DNA from: Symbiodinium natans | Taxonomy: Eukaryota; Sar; Dinophyceae; Suessiales; Symbiodiniaceae | Direction: 5' to 3' | Assembly (NCBI GenBank): GCA_905221605.1 | Contig: CAJNDS010002776.1 | Coordinates: 217,984 to 281,983, forward strand | DNA length: 64,000 bases | Shown: positions 33,160-43,529 of the stretch, one piece after another | How the letters are laid out: each line of letters begins with the position of its first letter | Position numbering within the stretch: position 1 is the stretch's first letter | Notes under the pieces: model-generated | Seen by the model: the letters and a program-made list of their open reading frames with translations, nothing else | What the model was told of the DNA's origin: nothing | Databases searched by the model: none | Made by a program: the position numbers and the translations under genes

Positions 33160-33514
33160 GTGTTCCCTTGCAATGCCTGCTGTATGCACCCGTGCATTTG
33201 AACCAAACGGATCCTGGTTAATTAGTTAGTCCCCTACGGCCCGTGCATGATGCAATGTATACAGTATCGTTTGTCGTGCAACACGTCGCCAATCTGCACG
33301 GCTGATCCTGGCATGCGCTCTTGAGCTCTCTCGTCTGAGGTGACAATGGAACCCTGCAACTGCAAGGACAGCCGCAAGCGCAGCCCGAAAGTTCCTCCGA
33401 GGGTCTGCGCCTTGCAGTAGAGCGAAAGATCCCGAAAGTCCGAGCAGCCAATCTATACCCTCCTTCAGCAGCCCCTGCAACCTGCTTTAACATCTTCATT
33501 GCCCCTAATGGAAT
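33160..33514. other. Short gap with a possible exon
   Basis: The minus frame at 33480-33290 (LLKEGIDWLLGLSGSFALLQ, then ADPRRNFRAALAAVLAVAGF) has helical, protein-like composition but no recognised family. It could be a 5' exon of the adjacent gene or noise. Confidence 0.3.
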
Positions 33515-33619
33515 TGGGGGTTTACCATACTAGGGGTTCCTTGTTGGGGCCCTTCTAAAACGGGGATCCTACTATTTGGGCTGTCTGTTTTAGGGGTCCC
33601 CTATATTTCGTAAACCCCC
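33515..33619 (+). mobile_element. ~105-bp GGGGATCC inverted-repeat element, copy 4
   Basis: The ends gggggtttaccata and tatttcgtaaaccccc are inverted repeats. The interior has aggggttcc, ggggatcctactatttggg and ttaggggtcccc in family order. Both termini are intact, so this copy together with the one at 9822 defines the element's limits. Confidence 0.65.
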
Positions 33620-34049
33620 GAGTTGAGCCCCTGGAGCCTCTCCAGAGATGCCCTCGTCAGCTTCAGCCACGAGAGTGAGGCAAACGCCGCCTTCGCCAGG
33701 AGCGAGTGTCACTGCTTCCGGTGTGCCTCAGCCTACAACATTGATTTACACCACCCATCCTGTTCCCAGGAGTTCATCTGCAACAACTATCCACTCAACT
33801 CCCCTCCTACTTATCCTTTCAAGTCAGCCCTCCCATCATCTTTCCTCCGGCCTTTTTCCACGCTTAGTGCCTCATCCTTCAGGGCCCAGCCGTGGCCGCG
33901 AAGCGCGCGGCGCAGCTGCATCATCGCCTTCGCGGGGCAGAAAGGGGATCAAGGAAGGATGCAAAAGGCGACTCCTGCATCTCCCGCCTCGCAGGGTAGT
34001 AGAAGCACATCTATGCTACCGGTGCACAATCTTACGCTATGGACTTGCT
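33620..34049. other. No confident gene
   Basis: Two overlapping plus-strand frames stay open but are Ser/Pro-rich with no domain. The region may include the unresolved 3' end of the TrmK-like gene on the minus strand. Confidence 0.35.
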
Positions 34050-35240
34050 CAATGTTTTTTTCATGCGCTGGCGCGAACTGCTGTGCACGCCTCGGGGGCG
34101 GTAGGCACGCTGGGCTGCAGCACCAAGCGTTTTGCAAACTGCGTTGAAGGGATCCATGTAGACAGCTTACCTGCGCTGCATGTGTCACAAGGCTTTGAGG
34201 AGATGACGAGCCTTGAGCTTTTTACATCACGGATAATGACATGGTGCCAATGTCCCCCCCCCCCCCAACTTAGTCCGCACGACCGCAGAGCATCTGCAAT
34301 ATGTACCCATCGGACAGGATTTGCGGAACATCCATCCGCAGGGAATACCTTCTGCAAGCATAATATGCATAATAAGGGTGCCACATCCTTTTGGGCAAAC
34401 TCGTTGATGTGCCTCTTAAGTTGGCTCCAACATCCCATCCCCAGCCTGCTGCTATTCCTGCGATACAGACCACGTCCACCTCGCCCGGGCTGAGTGCAGA
34501 GAGTCCATCCCCAAGCCTGAAGTCAATGCCTTGGCCAGCCAAAACATCTGGGGTTTCCGAAAACAGGGGTACCCTTTTTCGGGGGGTTCCTATCATAAGG
34601 ATTGTAGTATTTGGGAGTATATTCGGGGTACCCCTAGTTTGGGACATGCTCCTCTGGAAGCTCGGACACACTGAGAGCTTCAACCGAAGGACGTAAATAA
34701 CAGATTTTGCTCCGCTTCATGAGAGGCGCGCTTGGACTGTTCACTTGTCAAGCTGTCTGCCATCATGCGACCTGCCGAGCTGGAACTCTGACCACGCAAC
34801 TCGTTGCCTACAGTTGTTTACATTGCACTATTGCACCTTTAAGGCTCCCTGTTGATGGGCCAGCTTGGAACCTTGCAGGTCAAGTGAGCAAATCGGGCCC
34901 TGCGTGGCCCCCCCGGCCTAGTTCCAACGGCCCGGAAGCGAGGTCTGTCGCCACCACCCGCACTCCTCAAATTAAGGCGACAAGCGACATCCGCTGCAGA
35001 CCAGCTAAACCATCAACCCCTTGAAGAGTCTACTGAATGAAAGGTTACACACAAAGATGGGAACAGAAGTGGAAGTGACACATGCACTGTGTATGCACTA
35101 CGTTCGTTGCCATCTTCTAGGCTGGTGGACGTACGCCAGTAACCAACTTGCTTTCGGGAGGCTGGCATCTCGCTGCACAAGATGTATGGCCAAGAGAGCT
35201 TTGTAGCAGCCCACATCCGCGATGCACACCGTTTCTGACA
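34050..35240 (-). CDS. TrmK-like class I SAM-dependent tRNA (adenine) methyltransferase, multi-exon
   Basis: Four minus-strand exon pieces carry the TrmK (DUF633/COG2384) signatures in the right order. About 35228-35165 has VCIADVGCYKALLAIHLVQ (motif I, SAM-binding GxxxG-like loop and the family's ADxGxxxAxLxIxLV pattern). About 34964-34918 has VRVVATDLASGPLELGR (the acidic residue that holds the SAM ribose). 34547 to about 34460 has VLAGQGIDFRLGDGL, then SALSPGEVDVVCIAGI (RLGDGL and the VIAGM-like motif). About 34141-34070 has RLVLQPSVPTAPEACTAVR (RLxLQP motif). Bacterial TrmK makes m1A22 in tRNA; the eukaryotic role is inferred only. The segments are in different frames, so splicing is required. 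The intron before 34547 looks like an inverted-repeat element. N- and C-termini are unresolved. Confidence 0.7.
34548..34645 (-). mobile_element. GGGGATCC inverted-repeat element, copy 5, apparently forming an intron
   Basis: On the minus strand this 98-bp stretch starts GTCCCAAACTAGGGGTACCC and ends GGAAACCCCAG. It therefore has GT at its 5' end and AG at its 3' end and is almost entirely element sequence (landmarks ggggtaccc, ggggggttcctatcataagg, gtagtatttggg in the plus orientation). Directly after the AG begins the TrmK-like exon encoding VLAGQGIDFRLGDGL. The exon on the other side is short and its frame is not proven. Confidence 0.55.
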
Positions 35241-35546
35241 GCACGGGTCTGGGTTTGCATGGGTTCCTGTGGCTTCGCTTGCCGTGGGGGGTTTGGACAA
35301 GCCCCTCCTTGGCCCAGCGAGTGCAAGGCGGCATCAGCCACTGGGCTCAAACGTGGAGGCAGATGAGGCAGCATGTGGCAAAGGGCTGGTCTTAGATGGT
35401 CTGAGCCTGAGCATTCCGAAGAATGGAGGTTCCGCTGCTTGAAGCGAGCGTGCACGGGGAGTTTGCTGGGCCCGAAGCAATTTACCATAGTGGCCTAGTC
35501 AAGTCTAACACAAGCGTGCGCGGCGCCTTTTCGAGCTCGCACGGTG

Positions 35547-37108
35547 CTATGCGTCGCCTGGCAAGGATTCTGTGGGCCGCGCTCGCCGCACGGCAAACTG
35601 AGGATTTACTTTGGACCCTGGCATGTCAAACTTTTGAGCTTCCACCACTGCCATGGCTAGGGGAGGAATGTTCTTCAGCTGTGCATGGGGAGGGGGGATC
35701 ACTGAGGGCTTTGGCTTGCTGATCTGCGGTGTACCCAGCAGTGCATTGCGAGGGCGATCGAGCGCCAAGCCCAGAGGAACCAGTGCTGGCGGCCAGGGCG
35801 AAGGGCCCATCAACTGAGAATCCTTCGCATCCTTGCTTTTCTTTGGCGGCAGCTCCAGCCAGCGCTCTAAAGCAGGGTTCCGCAGCACCCGGTTCTGTGC
35901 AGCAGCCAAGACCATGTTGGAGCACATGAAAATGAAGACGCCTCAAGGCGGATGCACCCTGCATCAAGAAAGAAACAGCCCTGCCATACAACTAAGTGAC
36001 TTCTTTCTTCTCCTATTTTAGAGGCAGGTGAGGTCTGCCACTGCTAATCTTTCTCTCAGAGAAACATAACGCTTTCCTAATTCAGCCAGGGAGTCCGGAT
36101 GGGAATCCTGACGTAAATGGAATGAACATCAACGCAGACCCACGCATCACGTACTTCTGATACTTCTGCATTGTGTTCTGACCTAATGGGCTGTCGTCGG
36201 CCCCCGGAGCCGTGGGCACAGCCTCTGTATCTACAGACCCGAACAGCTCGGTGTTGGTGAGCATGATGGCACCTGGTGGTCCCCATAACATCAACATACA
36301 ACAACTTCCTCTCAAAGTGTTGGTTGAAGGAGCCCTGGTTCATTTCTACAAGACACCTTGGGTCGAGGGTTTTAAGCAAGCACGGCTTAATCACAAGCCA
36401 GTTTCATGCCACAGCGCTGGTGAGGATGGGCAGGAGGTAGTAGGGGTCCGCAAGGGCGAGACTGTCCAGCCACAGGGGTGCCTCCATGGCAAAGCCCCGG
36501 AAGATATCCGGGTGGTTGGCCATGCCGCGCATGGCGGCGAAGGCAGTAATGTACAGTGGCATCTGGAAAAGGAAGAGATTCCAAGTGCCCTTCATCATGA
36601 AGAGCTTGCCGTGCTTCTGGGTGAAGGCTTGGACTTTTTGCTGCATTTCTTGGCCCTTGACAGGATCTCCCTCATTCTCTTTCTGTTTTGCCATGAGCTC
36701 TTCATACTGTGGCTGAATGATTGCCTTCTCCCGTGCCCCACGAATGGCAGAGATTGAGACAGGCAGTGCTATGAGGCGAATGCCGATACATGTTGCCACG
36801 ATGGCAGCAAACCATGAGCAGCCGGTATAAGCGTGAATATCAATCATGAGTGTCTGGAAGAGGTCTACGGGTAGCCACGGGTGGTACTCACTAGACACGT
36901 CCGTGCCACGTGCCACAGCGGCTTCCAGGCAGCGATCCAACAGATTTCGAGACATGGAGTCCTCTGGATAGCCCGACAAGGCCAGCTGCTCCCGCACGGG
37001 GCCGGCTGACATGCAGCGCACACCAAAGCGCACATCCCGGTAGGGCAGCAGACTCCCACGTCCTGACAAACACCGCCGGGCAGAGTGCCGAAGAAGAAGG
37101 AGGCGCAT
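35547..37108 (-). CDS. OXA1/YidC/Alb3-family membrane protein insertase, three exons, 420 aa
   Basis: Exon 1 is 37108-36418, exon 2 is 36272-36096 and exon 3 is 35941-35547. Intron 1 starts GC and ends AG; intron 2 starts GA and ends AG. Exon lengths of 691, 177 and 395 add to 1263 nt, exactly 421 codons with stop. The protein inserts hydrophobic proteins into a membrane. The Arg-rich start (RLLLLRHSARRCLSGRGSL) looks like a mitochondrial presequence, favouring an OXA1-type role in the inner membrane. Visible features are TM1 with the conserved Arg (about residue 111, IGIRLIALPVSISAIRG), the helical hairpin (IIQPQYEELMAKQKE), TM2-like NLFLFQMPLYITAFAAM, DPYYLLPILTS, exon 2 MQKYQKYVMRGSALMFIPF, and exon 3 GVFIFMCSNMVLAAAQNRVL followed by a long, proline-rich matrix tail. 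Plastid Alb3 is less likely because no bipartite leader is seen. Confidence 0.9.
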
Positions 37109-37109
37109 A

Positions 37110-40100
37110 GCGATGTAAGGGCCCAGAAGGAGTGTACTGGGCGGATGCAGCGGCTATGGCGGGCTGCGGCTACGGCTTGCCATGAGCTGAGCCATGGCCT
37201 GGGACAAACACAACTATCACCTTCCAAGCCAATGGCGCGATGACATCGGATGTGAAGGAACGAAGACACAAGGCCACCCCCTCCCCCTCCCTCAGGGATA
37301 TGATTCACAAAAGAACAAAGCCCCGAGCCACGTCACCTCTGTCGGTGAATTGTCCGCAGGAACTACCTTACCACACTCCAAGTGCAAGTTCAATCCTCCT
37401 GAGTCACTTGAGCTCTTGCGGACTCTCGCCTCTCGTCTAGTGCCATACCAGCATGAGCCTCGAGCCGCGTACAGCACTTGTCGTTCTGTTGCACCTGCGC
37501 CCCCCAAAATTCCAATCTGTGTGCGGACGGCTGGATGCGCTGGCAACATTGTAACACTTTCATGCAATTGGGTCCGCCACGCTGCCGTCGAAACCAAAAT
37601 AGCAAAGAAAGGCGTGCACCTCAGTATGGGAACTGGATCGCTGCAAGGAAAGGCGGACTTCTAGCGCTTGCTATTTATTTGACCTGCGCAATTCACGCAC
37701 AGACAGACATACATTCAAGACCACGTCTGGTCATCGCAACAATGTAAGCTTGCAATCCTGACTTGGTTGGGTCCCCCACGTCCAGCTGGCCGCAGCAGAA
37801 GCTTCCATATCAAGCCTCGCCGGCACCGAGGATGCTAGATTTCTGGAAGAGCCTTGCTTCATGGAGCTGGGGAGGCAGCGACCCAGCATCCTGAACAACA
37901 GCCAGGACGCAGTTCCTGACAGAAGGAATCTGGACATCAACCCTGCAGAGAACACAGTGTGTTCCAACCCACATCTCAGATACTTCAATTGCTGCTACTT
38001 CAGCTGCTCGTTCTGCGTCCAGAGCATCATCGCACGTCATCCGTCAAAACACGTCGAGGCTTATTTCCTGCCCTGCCGGGCCTTTGCGAACTACAGCATG
38101 TGCATGGCATGGCAGCGCTGCCTAACTTCCATCAGGTACTTGTACAAGAGTTGTACAAGCCATTGCGTTTTCAGTTCAACTTCTCAGATACAAGTTCGAT
38201 GGCCTCTCTGCGTTTCTCTCAGGGCCTTCTGTAATAACATGACTGTCGCATTCAACCTGTTCTACCAGTAATTTCAAGAAGGATATGTTGAGGCGGATGT
38301 TGTCACAATCTGCAGACCCATAATGTGCACTTGTGCGTGAACTTGCTAACAGCGGCTGGCTGCAGCGACGTATTCCACATCCACCGCGTCAATCGACCAA
38401 CTATGACCAACTTCCAGTGGGATATGCGGAATGTGCAGCACACATAAGGTTGTGCGAGATTTTCCTGTGCGGCCGCTCTTCCGGAGGTCTCAGGGGAGTG
38501 GCTGCCCGAGATGTGTGCAAGCTACAGCCTCGCCGAGTGGTCTTCGAGTTCGGAAGCAAAAAACAGCCCTACAGGCCTGAGGCTGCCGCTGCCACACAAA
38601 GTGAGTTTTGCCCCATCCATGCGCCACGCTTGGCCGGGCGGAAGGCCAAAGAGAGGCACTGCTCTTGCGTCTTACGGGCAGAGCGGGTGCACTAGACTTA
38701 CTAGACAGCCGAAACATCAAAGCGGAGGGCGCGCATTGTTGAAATGCATTGCAGCCCAGTGTTGTAACAAGTACACTTCCAAGTGGATGCACGCGGCTGG
38801 CGACACAAAGCCGATTTGTCATCTCCGGGCGTTAACACTCCAAGTCGGGACTGTCGCTCAGTCTTTTCTGGCCTGGACAAATCACAGCTTGTGCACGTGC
38901 ATTTGTTCCCTAAACATCAGGCCGTAGCCATGAGGTGGACTCCCCTCCCTCCCTCGAACTGAAAAAAAGATTAGGCCGCAGGCGTTTCCAAGACAGCCGG
39001 TGCCGATGGGAAAGAGCCTGCCACAGCAGCGCCTGACAAACTCCCTTTCTCAGGGAAACTGAAATATTGGGCCTAAAAGCTAGCGGGAGACACACAAGAG
39101 CACAAAGTTACCCCGCCCCCCCCCCCCCCACCCCAATCACACGACATGAGCCCATACTGTATCTCATATTTGTACATGAGAGTCAATTTTAGGGGTCAGG
39201 TTCCGGTACAGTGCCTCTGGCCTAGAAGCTTGCCACGCCACATCTTCTTTTAGGGGTTCCTCGCTCACTCTCGCACACGGCTGGCAAGGCTTCCGAGGGC
39301 CACTATCTCGACTGCAGGTCTCAATGCGAGCTGCATCTATTGGGGGGGATTAGGGCTTGCCACCCCATGCGAGAAGGTTCATAGGGATGGGGTTTGCCAT
39401 CATCAGGCGCAGACGTGCACTTACGAGGTCCCGCCCGAAAAGCTGCCCAAACCTGCGCGAGGTCGACGTGGCGGAGTTCTCGGCCTGGGCAAAGGCGATG
39501 AATCTCGAAAGCTTTTTCGATCTTTTTCGCAGAAGTGCAGAATGCCCCAGCATGCCCCAACACAACAGCTAGGTTAGTGCCAGCATCAGGAGAGCCATTT
39601 CTCTCGCCGCAGCTCTAAGCAATGCCGGCAAGCTGGACACCATCCCACTGTGATCCCCACGGCGACCATTCACGGATGTCTTCCATCTGTGCTGTGTTTC
39701 CTTTGTCAAGGGGACGGAGCTCCACAAGACATGTGTGTGATCCTGCAGAATGACCGGAGATTCTCGTATCATCTGAAGTGGTTTCCTTCCGCTCCCGTGA
39801 GGAACAAAGCCACTGCGCCTGGGGCACTGCCAGCGGAGCTGAGCATGGAGATCGACCTGCCAGGGCTTCTGTTTCACATTCCAGAATCTTTGGGGCGCTT
39901 TGAACTAGGAAAGCTGGCATGTGACCAATGTTTTCAAATGGCAGGGCAGACGCTGAAGTCGGGGCCGCAGGCTCCTGGACAGTCATCAGGTCCTCCAAGC
40001 CCGGCGCCATAGACACACCAGAACAATCGAGTCGTGGGTCCCAGGCTTTGTGTGTAGTAGCTACACTGGAAGTATGCAGGAGGACCTATGGTTATGGCAA

Positions 40101-40490
40101 GGCAGCATTAAACCATTTGTGAAGATATTCACGAATGCTGCCCAAACAGGAGGGCCTCTGAGGAAAAGAGGTCAGGTCGGCGACGCTTGACCTGTGCAGC
40201 TGAGGAGTGGGAACGCACTCAAAAGGACGGCACCATAAAACATGCAAGCTGTCAGGCGCTGTTCGCTCACTAAAGCACGTGAACTCACCTGCAGTTGTCC
40301 CCTTTTTACTTGGCTGCAGAAAGGGGAAGCATGCCTCAGCCAGGTGTCCATGCGAGGGTTCAAGACCCTTTGCAAGACTGGCGCTGATGTTCTTGTGGTC
40401 GTCTCGAATATTCTTGTCAGTGCAGCTGCCTCGCATGAGCTTCGACGTGGCAGGTGCCACCACCCTTGTTTTAAGGTTCGGATTGACGCT
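37110..40490. other. No confident gene (3.4 kb)
   Basis: Exon-like patches, all unassigned, are: minus 38035-37810 (DALDAERAAEVAAIEVSEMW, then LPPQLHEARLFQKSS), which is the best of them; plus 39370-39545 (NLREVDVAEFSAWAKAMNLE); and 39650-40012, where both strands look equally protein-like and cannot be resolved. A C-run (39112-39130) lies near 39.1 kb. No RNA gene was seen. Confidence 0.4.
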
Positions 40491-40494
40491 CTGG

Positions 40495-41277
40495 CTAGTC
40501 CCCAAAAAGGAATCGAGTGGCCTGCTGGCCATGTGCCGCAAGAAATGGCTGCAAAGAGTGAATCAGGCCTGTCTCGACCAACGTTATCTGTTGCATTCCA
40601 GAATCTTCCAAATGCTTGTGGAATCTGCGCCCGTACTCGAGCGTGGCTGGCATGCTCCCCACCAGAATGAGAACGGGCATGTTTTTGTTGGGGCACGCCT
40701 CAGCAGCTTTCCATGGCGAGTTCTCATCAAACATGGCTTCTGAGTTGTCGAATTGATCCCTGGCGATGAAGGCCCGGTTGCGAGTAAGCGTCTCCCAGCT
40801 GTGAAGAGCACCATCCCAACTCACGATGCCGGAAAAAAGGTCCGGCCGGCGCAGGCCAAGCAGGGCTGCCCCAAATCCACCCATGCTGAATCCTTGAATG
40901 CATCGCTTCTCGATCACCAGACCTCTTTCGGCATGGGGCATGACATCATTCATGACGCTGGTGGCCATCCGAACCTTCTTCCCATCTGCCCACATTCCAA
41001 ACTTGGTGACGTCATGCGGAGCGACAATGTGAACAGACTTGCCAGCTTGTTCCAAGGCGGCGGCTGTCCAGTAGACCTCCTTCCGAACGAATGCAAAAAT
41101 CTCGCCAGCACCATGCAAGTGGTACAGAATTGATGTTGATGGCCTGGGAGGTGTATACAAGAAGTACCATACTCCTTGTTCAGTCTGGTGCTCCGTAACA
41201 GATCCTTGAAGCGTTGGCTTACCACCACAGACATACGGCACCACGCCTCTCAAGATGCCTGCCATCTCAGGTGTCAC
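40495..41277 (-). CDS. Alpha/beta-hydrolase, putative esterase, intronless, 260 aa
   Basis: A single frame from ATG at 41277 to stop at 40495 with an esterase-D/putative-esterase layout: a strand then oxyanion-hole motif HLHGAG (residues 53-58); the nucleophile elbow GFSMGG with Ser131 inside a GxSxG; a helix AALLGLRRPDLFSGIVSWDG; a late strand VLILVGSMPATLEYGRRF (about 202-219); and a C-terminal ETGLIHSLQPFLAAHG with the likely catalytic His240. The acid residue is not obvious: the loop after VLILVG normally carries an Asp, but here it reads SMPATLE, so Glu214 or another residue would have to serve. Predicted cytosolic, with no signal peptide. Substrate unknown. It lies 1.4 kb from the DGAT2-type gene, so a lipid link is possible but unsupported. 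Confidence 0.8.
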   Translation of the reverse strand: MTPEMAGILRGVVPYVCGGKPTLQGSVTEHQTEQGVWYFLYTPPRPSTSILYHLHGAGEIFAFVRKEVYWTAAALEQAGKSVHIVAPHDVTKFGMWADGKKVRMATSVMNDVMPHAERGLVIEKRCIQGFSMGGFGAALLGLRRPDLFSGIVSWDGALHSWETLTRNRAFIARDQFDNSEAMFDENSPWKAAEACPNKNMPVLILVGSMPATLEYGRRFHKHLEDSGMQQITLVETGLIHSLQPFLAAHGQQATRFLFGD

Positions 41278-41589
41278 AACTTCTCTGGGTAATAGGGGCT
41301 TGGCTGCGTAAGATGCGGAAGGCAGCAGCCACCCACAACTTCAAGCAACTTCTTCTCTAATTACAGCCTCTACAGTTTCTGAGTTGCCAGCACGCGGTGG
41401 TGTTGCCGGAAGGTCGAGCATGTGGCCTATCAAGAAGCACAGGATGATGGACTGAGCTTCGGGCAGCTCTGCCCCACGGCGTCTCGGGGAACAAGCTGCT
41501 CAATGCTCCGTGCTTGCTGCCGCCTCGACTGTCGTGGCCCAAGGCTTCGCCATCGAGTCTTGTCACCAATTCCCTCCTGGAGCTCGGGA

Positions 41590-42470
41590 CTCTCAAGGGC
41601 CCGAGACGGTTGCGAAAGTAGAACCTCTGGACTCATTTGGACACCGTAAGGCCGTGACAGGATGGCAAGCATGGTGATGGCACTCATTCGGTCCGCCTCA
41701 CACAGCTTGGCTACCAGTAGGGGCGAGGCGTGCCATCGCCGCATCAAGGAATCAACACGTTTCAGGCCTCTTGGGCATCAATGGCCTCCCTGAGAAGCGG
41801 CTCCAAGACCTTCAGCCGAACGGGAAAAGCGCGAGTCTCTTGGTATCGGAATTGTTGGTCAACAAACTCAGATTTGGGTTGCACAGTCTCGGAAAACCCC
41901 TAAGCTGCCGACCACTTCTGGGCCGTGCATCGATGCTTCGTTCAGGACAAGCTCCGTTCCAATGCTCTCCATCCTGGGGTTTCGATTCTCCGGTTCGGAC
42001 GAAGTGATTTTGGCCGGTTCAAGAACGCAAGATGCTGCAACATGGCCCGAGGCAGCGCAGTTGCTCAGAAACTAGGGTCCCGTTTCAAGGGGCCGTTGTT
42101 GTAAGGAATTGCTCTTCATGCCAAGAATGCTAGGGGAGCAGCAGACGCCAAACATCTTGAACTAAACCCTTTTTGCAGCAGGACTCCACTAAAAACCAAA
42201 CCCGAAAACATCTGGGTCCTAAACCCTAAGCCCTAAACCCTGAACCCCAGGTCTCCCAGTGGAACTCTGGGGCATCCTGCAGGAGGCGCTGCGCGCTCCG
42301 AATCTGGGCCCAATATTTCTCGTCCCCCTGGTGTCGTTGCCACAGGCCTCTGAAGCACTCGGAGACGACAGTCGGTTCAAAACGTGACTCAAGAGTAGTC
42401 GTGATCGCAAAGATGCTTCTCGACAACACCATGCACATCACGGGGCTACTCTTCCTCAAGTTGTGGATTA
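41590..42470 (-). CDS. Unrecognised minus-strand multi-exon gene
   Basis: Exons with strong protein-like character are: about 42455-42255 (MVLSRSIFAITTTLESRFEP, then VVSECFRGLWQRHQGDEKYW and RLLQDAPEFHWETWG); about 41860-41783 (YQETRAFPVRLKVLEPLLRE, then AIDAQE); and about 41705-41590 (ADRMSAITMLAILSRPYGVQ, then MSPEVLLSQPSRALESPEL). Joining QE at a GAG|GCC donor to GAG|GCG GAC restores one continuous helical frame (AIDAQEADRMSAIT), a GC-AG-type intron of about 75 bp. No domain was recognised. It lies between the esterase and the DGAT2 gene on the same strand. Confidence 0.5.
42175..42246. repeat. Interstitial telomere-like CCCTAAA tract
   Basis: Degenerate units (aaaccctttttgc, ctaaaccctaagccctaaac, cctgaacccc) adjoin the 3' end of an exon of the unrecognised gene. 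It is probably intronic. Confidence 0.6.
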
Positions 42471-42693
42471 TGCCTTAGGGGCATGTCGGGAACCTACCTG
42501 AGACGATGCACAGTCACGCGGTTCGTCTGCCATTGCCCTTGCCTCTTTTCGAACTTCCTCATCTGGTTAACCAAAGGCATAAGTTTCAGCAGCTCACTTG
42601 CAGGCTAGTGCCATTAGCCCCAAACGGGCAACGGTGAAAGCCAACAAGTTCGTGGAAAATGTGTCTGGACCATGCAAAATGCTCGCAAAACGC

Positions 42694-43443
42694 TCACACA
42701 AATTCTAGCACCTTGTCACCCCATCCTATGCAATCCTTATGTCGGTCAAATGTGGTCTGGATTTCCGTCATCATGCGCTGGTGGAGCTCATCGATCTGCT
42801 CGCTCGTGGGATTCTCTACCTTTGGGACTTCAATGAGCTTACCGATTGCCATGGTGATTTGAACCCGGTATGGAATGGGCAAGAACCAACGGCCCCAGTA
42901 GAGGAAAAAGGACGCCTGCAACTTGCGCGAAATGGCTTCGAGAATTCCCCAGCGGTCATACCAGCATGAGAACGCAATCGTGTTTCCAAAGGAATACACT
43001 GGAATAAGTGGGGTTCCGTTGCGCAAAGCTAGCCTGGCCAGTCCTTTGCGATCCTTCATGGCGACCAGCTCCCGGTACTTGTTGGTCCTGAAGATTCCTG
43101 CGACTCCATCGGGCAAAATGCCCACGCACTGGCCACGACCGAGGGCTTTCTGCATATCTTTTCGGTCAGCAGTAACGCAACCGTAGGCCATCAAGTAGCG
43201 CAGCCCGGGGGTCTTGAAAACAACGTTGGCAGCTGCCCCAGCAAAGGGGCAACCGAGAGCCTCATTGATGGCTGGTATGCTGAGCATGTTGGCAAAAGGC
43301 AACACGCCATGTGGTGGCCCAACGCCAATCCAGGGAATACTTCGTCGTGCGGTCTCCACGTCGTCATCGCACCACAAGATCCTGTACGAGAAGTACCTGA
43401 GAGAACAGAACTGCAGAACGCACGCCAGGCACACTGCTGTCAT
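42694..43443 (-). CDS. DGAT2-family acyltransferase, intronless, 249 aa
   Basis: A single frame from ATG at 43443 to stop at 42694 shows the DGAT2/MGAT motif order: an N-terminal hydrophobic stretch (AVCLACVLQFCSLRYF), the active-site motif PPHGVLPF at residues 43-50 (HPHG/EPHG/PPHG type, catalytic His45), FKTPGLRYLMAYGCVTADR, GILPDGVAGIF (108-118), RKGLARLALRNGTPLIPVYS (132-151) with SFGNT, and a C-terminal PTSEQIDELHQRMM segment typical of the family. The reaction is acyl-CoA plus di- or monoacylglycerol to triacyl- or diacylglycerol, at the endoplasmic reticulum or lipid droplet. At 249 aa it is shorter than usual (about 300-390) because little N-terminus is present. An upstream in-frame stop near 43480 blocks a simple extension, so an upstream exon may be missing. 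Confidence 0.85.
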   Translation of the reverse strand: MTAVCLACVLQFCSLRYFSYRILWCDDDVETARRSIPWIGVGPPHGVLPFANMLSIPAINEALGCPFAGAAANVVFKTPGLRYLMAYGCVTADRKDMQKALGRGQCVGILPDGVAGIFRTNKYRELVAMKDRKGLARLALRNGTPLIPVYSFGNTIAFSCWYDRWGILEAISRKLQASFFLYWGRWFLPIPYRVQITMAIGKLIEVPKVENPTSEQIDELHQRMMTEIQTTFDRHKDCIGWGDKVLEFV

Positions 43444-43529
43444 GTTCTCTAAGCTTAGAAGCCACCGAAGTCAGCTGCTGTACCTGGTTCCATGCTCGCA
43501 GGCCAAGAGATCCATTCGTTTTGCGGCGT

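Noticed and set aside
39569-40016. Gene on either strand
   Set aside because: Both strands give equally plausible translations and no domain; it cannot be assigned.
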